DNA of 64,000 nt from G963662905 sp965230045. GTDB lineage: Bacteria > Bacteroidota > Bacteroidia > Bacteroidales > WRLA01. The notes below the pieces were generated by a model that searched no databases, was not told the origin of the DNA, and saw nothing but the letters and a program-made list of their open reading frames with translations. A program made the translations under genes and the position numbers. The stretch is from positions 3,038,001 to 3,102,000 of the forward strand of contig OZ245940.1 of NCBI GenBank assembly GCA_965230045.1. Direction: 5' to 3'. The stretch's first letter is position 1, and every line of letters starts with the position of its first letter. This document shows positions 53,669 through 62,100 of this stretch, one piece after another.

Positions 53669-55015
53669 TTATTCCATATCAACCAGTTCCACATCAAAAA
53701 TCAATGGCGCATAAGGAGGAATTGCGCCACTGCCATTTGGACCGTATGCCAATGCCGATGGAATAATCAAGCGTGCTTTGCCGCCAACACGCATCAAAGC
53801 CAGGCCTTCGTCCCAGCCATCGATAACACGTCCGGCACCTAAAACAAATTCATAAGGTTGACCGCGATCCAGGGAAGAATCGAAAATAGTACCATCGAGC
53901 AACATTCCTGTATAATGCACTTTTAATTTGCGCCCGTTTTCAGCCATTGGCCCGGTCCCCGGCTCCTGCTCAACAAAGTATAAGCCGCTTTCACGGGGCT
54001 GTTCACTAATGTTGTTCTCGCGGATATATTCCTGAATCTTAACAGGTTCCTCTTTTTTTGCTTTCTCCTTGTCGATTTCCTTTTTCTTTATTTCCGCATC
54101 CCTCACTTTTTTCAATTCCTTTTCGGGGATGATCTCCAGAACTTCAATATCATAAAGCAGAGGTGTATATGGAGGAACCATTGTGCCACGTCCTTCCTCA
54201 CCATAGGCCATGGACGACGGAGCTACCGCATGAACTGTAGCGCCTTTCGACATCATTGAAATAATTTCGGAAGCTGCCGGCGTATCGAAACGCTTGCCCA
54301 GAATAATCTCCCAAGGCTTTCCTTTCTGACGGGAACTATAAAGCAATGAACCATCAATCAAATAAATATCCAGATGCAAATTAACCTGATCGCCCACATG
54401 CGGACGTATGCCATTGCCTTTCTTTTTAAAATGAACATAAATACCAGAAGCAGTTGGGCCTTCAGTAATTTTTTCCTTTTGGATATACTCCTCAATGCGT
54501 CCTTCTTCCGAATTTTTCAAACTTTCTACCCAAATAGCTTTTTGGGCATTCATTTGCTCCTCGGTTTCAATATTATGCATTTTCACATAAAAATACATCA
54601 TATCTCCGCTTTTAAAAAGCTCAGGCAAACGTTTCACATTGCCCGTTTTCAGGAAAAAAGAATCAGCACTGGTCAGAAAAACCATACTATCGCCTTTGTG
54701 CATCATTTTTAAGCCTTCATAAACATCATTTTTATAGTTAGATGGCATCAAAACCATGCGCATCGGGTGCATCCCCTTTTTTTTGCTGTCGTAGATGATA
54801 CTGTCGGCAGTACCATATTTCATATGAACACTGAGGATATCCGTTTCTTTTGGTAAAGTATCAGCTGGATATTCCGTGATTTTCTTATACCACAGTCCAC
54901 TTTCATTTTGCTGAAAACCCGGATAAGGGCTCTTTTCGCTACATGACTGAAAAAACAGAAAGGCAGTAAGTACTGCCAATCCGTTAAATGTTAAAATATT
55001 TTTGAGAAAATCCAT
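53669..55015 (-). CDS. FKBP-type prolyl isomerase lipoprotein, three domains
   Basis: The 448-residue product has a lipobox (FFQSC). Domain 1 (about 40-160) is FKBP-shaped but lacks VHYTG and GWDEGL, so it looks inactive; domain 2 (about 190-305) is also degenerate, with MMSKGATVHAV in place of the usual GWDEGL core; domain 3 (about 340-448) is canonical (VHYTGMLLDG, VIDGWDEGL, LAYGPNG, IPPYAPLIFDVEL). A K/E-rich linker of about 25 residues precedes domain 3. It looks like a chaperone with one active and two binding domains. Its stop codon is 1 base before the next FKBP start. Confidence 0.88.
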   Translation of the reverse strand: MDFLKNILTFNGLAVLTAFLFFQSCSEKSPYPGFQQNESGLWYKKITEYPADTLPKETDILSVHMKYGTADSIIYDSKKKGMHPMRMVLMPSNYKNDVYEGLKMMHKGDSMVFLTSADSFFLKTGNVKRLPELFKSGDMMYFYVKMHNIETEEQMNAQKAIWVESLKNSEEGRIEEYIQKEKITEGPTASGIYVHFKKKGNGIRPHVGDQVNLHLDIYLIDGSLLYSSRQKGKPWEIILGKRFDTPAASEIISMMSKGATVHAVAPSSMAYGEEGRGTMVPPYTPLLYDIEVLEIIPEKELKKVRDAEIKKKEIDKEKAKKEEPVKIQEYIRENNISEQPRESGLYFVEQEPGTGPMAENGRKLKVHYTGMLLDGTIFDSSLDRGQPYEFVLGAGRVIDGWDEGLALMRVGGKARLIIPSALAYGPNGSGAIPPYAPLIFDVELVDME

Positions 55016-55167
55016 ATATCAATTATTAAATTAATTCTTTTCCTATAAACATCATTTTTAAGCTATAAGACAATTTATCATATAGTTACGATTAACAGAG
55101 TAGGTTTCCGGCCAGTTAAAAACGGAAAACATTTTCGGGAAAAGTACTGATAGATTATCAACAGAAA

Positions 55168-56022
55168 CTATTTAATATCAACAAGTTCCACATCAAAAAC
55201 TAAAGTCGAATACGGTGGAATGCCGGGTCTGCCCTGTGGTCCGTATGCAATAGCCGAAGGAATGATCAATGTAGCCATTTCTCCTTTTTTCATGCGTGCA
55301 ATGCCTTCGTCCCAACCTTTGATGACCATACCCTGTCCGAGCGTAAATTCAATAGGTTTATTCCGGTCGCGTGACGAATCAAACTTCTTTCCATCCAGAA
55401 AACGACCTGTATAATGTACACTTACCTTATCGCCGGCTTTAGCCTGACGGCCTTTACCTTTACGCTTATTGATGAAGTACATCCCATTGGCCAGGGGTTC
55501 TTCCGTAATATTATTTTCTTCAAGGTAATTTTGCAGATCAGATATTTCTTTTTCCTGAAGCTCAGCAATACGTTTCATTTCTGCCGCCTGAAGTTCTTCA
55601 GCAGTCTGAACATTATCAAGGCGCAAATTAAAATACAGCATACTGCCACTATCCACAAAATCAGGTAGTTTCCTCAATCCACTGGTACGCAGGAAAAAAG
55701 AGTCTGCAGATACGATGAATGTTGCCGAATCGCCTTTGTGTAGTAATGAAAGTGCATCAAAAATATCGCCTTTAAACTGAGGTTCAATAAGTTGAATAGG
55801 GTTTTTGTTTGCCCTGTTATCCACAATCATACTATCTTTTAAACCATAAGTCATGCTCATTGTCAGAAAATCACCTACCTGAGCCTTTTGTGCATCAGGG
55901 TTACTTTTGTGAAATTTGGAGTAAACACCGTTTTCTTCTTTGGTAAAACCTGGAAATTCAGAATTTCCGCATGAGCTCAGCAGTAATGCTACTGCAAAAA
56001 TTGCCAGATAAAAATTTTTCAT
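55168..56022 (-). CDS. FKBP-type prolyl isomerase lipoprotein, degenerate plus active domain
   Basis: The 284-residue product has a lipobox (LLLSSC). Residues 25-145 mirror domain 1 of the neighbouring three-domain protein, including LLHKGDSATFIVSADSFFL, and lack isomerase residues. A helical linker rich in E and K covers 140-175. The C-terminal FKBP domain (about 180-284) has VHYTGRFLDG, FDSSRDR, VIKGWDEGI and PPYSTLVFDVELVD. The shared layout suggests that this gene and the three-domain gene arose by duplication. It is 63 bases from GldI and 152 from the three-domain gene. Confidence 0.87.
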   Translation of the reverse strand: MKNFYLAIFAVALLLSSCGNSEFPGFTKEENGVYSKFHKSNPDAQKAQVGDFLTMSMTYGLKDSMIVDNRANKNPIQLIEPQFKGDIFDALSLLHKGDSATFIVSADSFFLRTSGLRKLPDFVDSGSMLYFNLRLDNVQTAEELQAAEMKRIAELQEKEISDLQNYLEENNITEEPLANGMYFINKRKGKGRQAKAGDKVSVHYTGRFLDGKKFDSSRDRNKPIEFTLGQGMVIKGWDEGIARMKKGEMATLIIPSAIAYGPQGRPGIPPYSTLVFDVELVDIK

Positions 56023-56085
56023 TTGCTTAGTTATCGTTAAATTATCAATTTCAATATAAAATGTACAGGCTAATTACTATCAGTA

Positions 56086-56628
56086 TCAATTTAAAGGTTT
56101 TGCAACCTTAAGAACCTGCAAGTCATAGACCAGTGTTGCATAGGGTGGAACCCTGTCGCCATCACCTGCCACCCCAAAAGCAAGATGCGAAGGTATAATA
56201 ATTTTTGCCTTATCTCCTTCACGAAGCAATTTTAGTGCTTCAAGCAGTCCGCTGATCATTTCCCCATCGGGCATAATACTTTCCATAGGATTTTCATTTC
56301 CAACAGAATAAACTAAGTTTCCATTAAGAAAACGTATGTCATACTTATACCTGATCTTCGTTCCTTCCTGCACTTTGGGTCCATCACCTTGCTGATAAAT
56401 ATAATAGCGCAAACCCGTACCTGTTTCCTCAACAGGCCATTTATAACGGCCTAAAAAATCTATAATTTCTTGGTTTTCATAGCGAACATGAGCTTTATTC
56501 GACTCTTTTAAAGCCGTTCTCAACTCCTTTTTGGAAATCTTGTTCCTCTCGTCCTGCTGTGAAGTACAAAAGTTCAACAGGAAAACCAGAAAGACAATGA
56601 AACAAAAATTAAGCAGGAATTTAATCAT
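56086..56628 (-). CDS. gldI: GldI-like FKBP lipoprotein
   Basis: I start at the ATG at 56628 (180 residues). It has a lipobox (LLNFC) and one FKBP domain (about 75-178) with the variant GLRYYIYQQGDGPKVQEGT start, MISGLLEALKLLREGDKAKI in place of the GWDEG loop, and a PPYATLVYDLQVL ending. GldI, an FKBP-like lipoprotein needed for gliding in Flavobacterium, has this size and lies next to the NrnA-type gene. Here the start codon overlaps the end of nrnA by 8 bases, the same arrangement. The pocket loop departs from active FKBPs, so enzymatic activity is uncertain. Confidence 0.75.
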   Translation of the reverse strand: MIKFLLNFCFIVFLVFLLNFCTSQQDERNKISKKELRTALKESNKAHVRYENQEIIDFLGRYKWPVEETGTGLRYYIYQQGDGPKVQEGTKIRYKYDIRFLNGNLVYSVGNENPMESIMPDGEMISGLLEALKLLREGDKAKIIIPSHLAFGVAGDGDRVPPYATLVYDLQVLKVAKPLN

Positions 56629-57634
56629 TACGTAATTCCTCAGCATAGTTTTCCAATATATCTAAAAATTCTGTAATTGTCTCATCCATAGATTGATACG
56701 AATTACCACCAGCAGCATTTTTATGTCCTCCTCCTTCAAAATATTTGCGGGCAATATCATTCACAGCAAAATCACCTTTTGACCGAAACGAAAGCCGTAT
56801 CAAATCCTCTCTTTGTACCAGCAATACTGCAAAAATAACATTTTCCATGCTCAGGGCATAATTGACTAATCCTTCTGTATCGCCCTTTCTATAGCTAAAA
56901 CGCTGTAAATCATCACTATCCAAAGAAATATAGGCCGTCCGGTAATCCGGAATAACAGTAAGGCAATTGTAAAGTGCATGGCCTAAAAGCTTTAATTGCG
57001 ATTCTGACTTGGAGTTATACACCAAATCATGTACATGTGTAACATCCAAACCTTTGGTAATAAGGAAAGCTGTAATTTCAAAAGGGGACGGCTGTTTACA
57101 TCCGTGAGCAAAACTGCCGGTATCGGTCATTACCCCTGTAAACAAAGCTTCCGCTATATGCTTATTTATCAATTCTTTATCTCCAGCTTGTTCAATAAAA
57201 CGAAAAACAAGTTCTGCAGTAGCTGAAGCCTCAGTATCCGACCAAACAAAATCAAATTCATCAACTGCTGGATTAGGGTGATGATCAATCATAAATTTGG
57301 ATGCATTGGCTTTACGCAGATCATCCTGCATTCCCTCTGTGCGTCCTAAGCTATTGAAATCGAGGCAAAAGATACAATCGGCTTCCCGTAAATATTTCCT
57401 GCAACGGCTTTTTTGAGTAGAATAATCAAGGATACGTTCAGCCCCATGCAGCCATTTAATGCTGGGTGGCAAAGCATCGGGCATCATACAGTGTACCTGA
57501 TGTTTTTTAAGAAATAAGTAGTGATAAAGAGCTAATGAAGAGCCTACGGCATCGCCATCAGGATTTTTGTGACCAATAATTACGACCTTTAATTCCTTTT
57601 CGTTCAGTAATTTATAAAGATTATCCAGAGTCAA
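56621..57634 (-). CDS. nrnA: NrnA-like DHH phosphoesterase (oligoribonuclease / pAp phosphatase)
   Basis: The 337-residue Mn-dependent enzyme degrades nano-RNA and pAp (3'-phosphoadenosine 5'-phosphate). The motifs are in order: VIIGHKNPDGDAVGSSLALY (about 18-37), the CLDFN strand, FMIDHHPNP (the DHH motif), and the DHHA1 signature GGGHKNAAGG near the C-terminus. Removing pAp would be useful beside a sulfotransferase that produces it, though this gene is conserved in the phylum regardless. A minus-strand -7 box TATCTTTG is at 57667-57660. It heads the FKBP cluster. Confidence 0.9.
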   Translation of the reverse strand: MTLDNLYKLLNEKELKVVIIGHKNPDGDAVGSSLALYHYLFLKKHQVHCMMPDALPPSIKWLHGAERILDYSTQKSRCRKYLREADCIFCLDFNSLGRTEGMQDDLRKANASKFMIDHHPNPAVDEFDFVWSDTEASATAELVFRFIEQAGDKELINKHIAEALFTGVMTDTGSFAHGCKQPSPFEITAFLITKGLDVTHVHDLVYNSKSESQLKLLGHALYNCLTVIPDYRTAYISLDSDDLQRFSYRKGDTEGLVNYALSMENVIFAVLLVQREDLIRLSFRSKGDFAVNDIARKYFEGGGHKNAAGGNSYQSMDETITEFLDILENYAEELRND

Positions 57635-57659
57635 GGCTATTGTTTTTTTTGATGAATGG

Positions 57660-57667
57660 CAAAGATA
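57660..57667 (-). promoter_or_regulatory. -7 box for nrnA-gldI-FKBP operon
   Basis: CAAAGATA on plus, TATCTTTG on minus, 25 bases before the nrnA ATG. Confidence 0.5.
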
Positions 57668-57762
57668 ATAATTTTGATGCTAATGCCCGGTATTATCTAT
57701 CCATAGGTTGAACATATCCAAAAATTGAGGGTTAACTACATGAAAATCACATCAAAATTTTG

Positions 57763-57770
57763 TATATTTG
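57763..57770 (+). promoter_or_regulatory. -7 box for ndk
   Basis: TATATTTG, 20 bases before the ndk ATG at 57791 and 11 before the alternative at 57782. Confidence 0.5.
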
Positions 57771-57790
57771 ATCACATCAAAATGAAACTT

Positions 57791-58267
57791 ATGGCAGGAA
57801 ATTCAACTTTTACAATGATTAAGCCCAATGCAGTTAAAAACAAGTGCATTGGTTCAATACTTAAGATTATCAACGACAATGGTTTCCGCATTGCTGCAAT
57901 GAAAATGGTACGCTTAAGCCGCAATGAAGCGGCACGCTTTTATGAAGTTCATAAGGAACGCCCTTTTTACAATGATTTGGTCGAATTTATGACTTCCGGG
58001 CCTATTATTGCAGCTATTTTGGAAAAACCCAATGCCGTTGAAGAGTACAGGAAACTGATTGGCTCAACGAACCCAAAAGAAGCCCAGGAAGGTACGATCC
58101 GCTATTTGTGCGGCACAAGCATTCAGGCCAATGCGGTGCATGGCTCGGACAGCGATGAAAACGCTTTGTTGGAAGCAAGTCACTTTTTTGCTGGTTTTGA
58201 GCAATTTAGAGACCCTGACTGGAAGGGAATAGCTCCTGAAAACTGTTGTCTTCATAAACAAGAATAA
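57791..58267 (+). CDS. ndk: Nucleoside diphosphate kinase
   Basis: I start at ATG 57791 (158 residues, MAGNSTFTMIKP); ATG 57782 would add three residues. The enzyme balances NTP pools by phospho-histidine transfer. Catalytic His117 lies in NAVHGSDSDENA, the same number as in E. coli. The FTMIKPNAV strand, MKMVRLSRNEA, YEVHKERPFYNDLVEF and FMTSGPIIAAIL are all typical. The C-terminus is about 18 residues longer than the usual 140-residue enzyme (WKGIAPENCCLHKQE), and this extension overlaps the tail of the convergent XRE gene. Confidence 0.95.
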   Translation: MAGNSTFTMIKPNAVKNKCIGSILKIINDNGFRIAAMKMVRLSRNEAARFYEVHKERPFYNDLVEFMTSGPIIAAILEKPNAVEEYRKLIGSTNPKEAQEGTIRYLCGTSIQANAVHGSDSDENALLEASHFFAGFEQFRDPDWKGIAPENCCLHKQE

Positions 58268-58715
58268 TCCTTTTGATAATTCTCCTATCGGAAGATGGAG
58301 AAACTTTTTCATCATCAATTTTTTGCCTCTTTTCTTCGGGAAAGGGGCTTTTTTCATTAGCTGATGCCGGTCTGGCCAGATATTGTGCCGGCTCTTCGTC
58401 TTTGACTAATGAGGTATTTTTCTCTTCAATTACTTGATCTTCAGAAAATAAGTCAGCTTTGCCCTTTTGCTCAACATTCGTTTTGGCCTGCTCTTTGTTT
58501 TGATCCCCTTTGTAGATCGATCCTTCGCCCATCAATACCCAGGATGGGTTCAAATCGGGATAGGCTTTGAGCATTTTCTGAACGAAATCTAAACTGGGAC
58601 GGTTTCGCCCACTTAGGATGTGGGAAATACTACTTCGCTGTACACCTACTTCTGTTGCCAGTTGAGAAGCGCTCAGATTTTTTTCCTTTATGATTTTGTT
58701 GATACGTTTTATCAT
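58206..58715 (-). CDS. XRE-family transcriptional regulator
   Basis: The 169-residue protein has an N-terminal HTH_3 domain (about 2-58: NKIIKEKNLSASQLATEVGV, then QRSSISHILSGRNRPSLDFV). The middle (70-140) is charged and probably unstructured, and the end is a short strand-rich tag (RIIKRIILVYEDNSFQELFP) that resembles a dimer or ligand module seen on such regulators. Two copies of the palindrome TTGTTCACAA upstream (58727-58736, 58776-58785) suggest autoregulation. It overlaps the end of ndk by 62 bases on the opposite strand. Confidence 0.88.
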   Translation of the reverse strand: MIKRINKIIKEKNLSASQLATEVGVQRSSISHILSGRNRPSLDFVQKMLKAYPDLNPSWVLMGEGSIYKGDQNKEQAKTNVEQKGKADLFSEDQVIEEKNTSLVKDEEPAQYLARPASANEKSPFPEEKRQKIDDEKVSPSSDRRIIKRIILVYEDNSFQELFPSSQGL

Positions 58716-59151
58716 AGCTCCTAAATTTGTTCACAAAACTAATCAATTCCAGGAGAAAAGGCAATAGAAAATTTCTTGTTCACAAAACAAAACATAATGC
58801 GCTGATGTTACAGATGTATCCATGAATACTGTTCATTCCGCTTGGTAAAACTATATTTTTTTAATAGATATTACTTTAGATAACCATTTTATAATATTGA
58901 TTTAGTGTTTTTTAAATCAATGCAATTACTTTGTCGATTTTCAGCTTTACATTAGTGCTGATGCCTTGCTTTTTATGTGGTGTTTACTTATGTAACGAAG
59001 TGGTTTTTGATTACATTTGTATGTCGGATATACGGATGTAAATCCATCATGCAATATGTTCTCTTTCCTTTTTCCTATTCACTTTTGCTTTTTAACTTGC
59101 CCTATACAATAATTTAAAAGCTGAAACGTATATTGTCAGTAATAAGAATAT
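58716..59151. other. Intergenic region, 436 bp, before the repeat-protein gene
   Basis: AT-rich. The XRE promoter and operators occupy its left end. Near its right end, TACATTTG (59012-59019) is a -7 match for the repeat-protein gene, giving a leader of about 130 bases. I see no gene in it. Confidence 0.6.
58727..58785 (-). promoter_or_regulatory. XRE promoter with two operator palindromes
   Basis: On minus, the -7 box TAGTTTTG (58741-58734) and a TTG -33 (58764-58762) with a 20-base spacer face the XRE gene. The palindrome TTGT-TC-ACAA occurs at 58727-58736, overlapping the -7 box, and at 58776-58785, just upstream of -33. Both are followed by AAAC. The centres are 49 bases apart. This is the expected layout for autorepression by the XRE protein. 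Confidence 0.6.
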
Positions 59152-62100
59152 ATGAGGGACTTTTCTTTTTCTGCCTGTGGAGTTTTTTCCGCACTCAAAT
59201 GGTTTTTGCCTTTGAAGTGCATTTTGGTGTTTGCCTTCATATTTTTTTTAGGACTTCTCCCCTTCTCTGCCTTTTCTCAAAATGCAGCTTTCGAAAAAGC
59301 TCTTTCATATGCTGACAGTGTGTATGCGTTAAATGAATATGAAAATGCACTGGGTGCATACAAATATGCTGCTCGTCTGAATCCGGATCATGCCGGTATC
59401 AAAAAAAAGATGGCGAAGATAAATTCCATACTTGCGCAAGGTGAAGCCAGGGAAAAGGAATTCACGGATCTGATTGCGCAAGCCAAAAAAGCACTTTATG
59501 AGGATGATCTCTCAAAAGCACGCTCCTTACTGCAAAATGCTTTGGATATAAAGGAGGATGATGCGTTTGCACTCAAAAAAATCAAGGAAATTGATGCTAC
59601 AATTGCCGAAAATGAAGCTAAAGAAGCTAAATATCAAGATTTTATAAGCAAAGGTGATAATGCTCTTTCAAAGGAAGAATTTGAGCAGGCCCGTGCGTTT
59701 TTTAATGATGCTGCTGCTCTTTTTCCGAAACGACCCGATCCTCCTGCACGTCTTAAGCTCGTAGAGGCTGCCGAACAAGCCAAATTGGATAATTTTGAAA
59801 CGCTTCTTGCACAGGCTGATGAGCTTTACCGCTCGGATAAAATATCAGAGGCCTTGCCCATTTATAAGCAGGCTTCTGAAATTTTCCCGGATGATGGCAG
59901 GCCAAAACAAAAAATCCACCAAATTGAAATGATACTGGCCTATGAAGTTGAGGACCAAAAAAAATATGATGCTTTTATCATTGAAGCGGATGCTTTATAC
60001 GACAACAAAAGCTGGCAAAAAGCTTTAGATAAATATCAACAGGCTTTGGATGTTAAACCAAAAGGTGAACACGCACTTGATCGAAAGTCTGAAATCGAGG
60101 GTATTCTTGAACAATTGGCTCAAAAGGAGCAGGATTATAATACTAAAATCGCTGAGGCTGAAACTTTTGAAAAGGACGAAGATTGGCAAAATGCACTGAC
60201 TTCCTTTCAAGATGCCAGTCAAATCAAACCGGAAGAAGATTACCCAAAAGGGAAAATAGCAGCATTGGAAGAAATCCTCGAACAAATTGAGGCAACAGAA
60301 AAGTCATACAACGAAGCAATTGCCCTGGCCGATGCTGCGTTCGGAAAAGAAGAATGGCCGGCAGCAAAAACCGCCTACCAGAACGCGCTGGGTATAAAAG
60401 CGGAGGAAACTTATCCACAAGAGCAAATCCAGCTCATAGACCTGAAAATCAAAGAACTGGCCAATCAGGATGCTGCTTATGAGGACGCGATTGCCTTAGC
60501 CGATGCAGCGTTCGAAAAAGAGGAATGGCCCGCAGCAAAATCCGCCTACCAGAACGCGCTGACTATAAAAGCAGAGGAAACTTATCCACAAGAGCAAATC
60601 CAGCTCATCGACCTGAAAATCAAAGAACTGGCCGATCAGGATGCCGCTTATGATGAAGCGATTGCCCTGGCCGATGCAGCGTTCGGAAAAGAAGAATGGC
60701 CCGCAGCGAAAACCGCTTACCAAAACGCGCTGACTATAAAAGCGGAAGAAAGCTATCCACAAGAGCAAATCCAGCTCATCGACCAGAAAATCAAAGAGCT
60801 GGCCGATCAGGATGCCGCTTATGATGAAGCGATTGCCCTGGCCGATGCAGCGTTCGGAAAAGAAGAATGGCCCGCAGCAAAAACCGCCTACCAGAACGCG
60901 CTGACTATAAAAGCAGAGGAAACTTATCCACAAGAGCAAATCCAGCTCATCGGCCAGAAAATCAAAGAACTGGCCAATCAGGATGCCGCTTATGAGGAAG
61001 CGATTGCCCTGGCCGATGCAGCGTTCGAAAAAGAGGAATGGCCGGCAGCAAAATCCGCCTACCTGAACGCATTGGGCATCAAAGCGGAAGAAAGCTATCC
61101 ACAAGAGCAAATCCAGCTCATTGACCTGAAAATCAAAGAACTGGCCGATCAGGATGCCGCTTATGAGGAAGCGATTGCCTTGGCCGATGCAGCGTTCGAA
61201 AAAGAGGAATGGCCCGCAGCGAAATCCGCCTACCAGAACGCGCTGGGTATAAAAGCAGAGGAAACTTATCCACAAGAGCAAATCCAGCTCATCGATCAAA
61301 AAATCAAAGAACTGGCCGATCAGGATGCCGCTTATGAGGAAGCGATTGCCCTGGCCGATGCAGCGTTCGAAAAAGAGGAATGGCCCGCAGCGAAATCCGC
61401 CTACCAGAACGCGCTGGGTATAAAAGCAGAGGAAACTTATCCACAAGAGCAAATCCAGCTCATCGACCAGAAAATCAAAGAGCTGGCCGATCAGGATGCC
61501 GCTTATGATGAAGCGATTGCCCTGGCCGATGCAGCGTTCGGAAAAGAAGAATGGCCCGCAGCAAAAACCGCCTACCAGAACGCGCTGACTATAAAAGCAG
61601 AGGAAACTTATCCACAAGAGCAAATCCAGCTCATCGACCTGAAAATCAAAGAACTGGCCGATCAGGATGCCGCTTATGATGAAGCGATTGCCCTGGCCGA
61701 TGCAGCGTTCGAAAAAGAGGAATGGCCCGCAGCGAAATCCGCCTACCAGAACGCGCTGGGTATAAAAGCAGAGGAAACTTATCCACAAGAGCAAATCCAG
61801 CTCATCGATCAAAAAATCAAAGAACTGGCCGATCAGGATGCCGCTTATGAGGAAGCGATTGCCCTGGCCGATGCAGCGTTCGAAAAAGAGGAATGGCCCG
61901 CAGCGAAATCCGCCTACCAGAACGCGCTGGGTATAAAAGCAGAGGAAACTTATCCACAAGAGCAAATCCAGCTCATCGATCAAAAAATCAAAGAACTGGC
62001 CGATCAGGATGCCGCTTATGAGGAAGCGATTGCCCTGGCCGATGCAGCGTTCGAAAAAGAGGACTGGCCCGCAGCGAAATCCGCCTACCAAAACGCGCTG

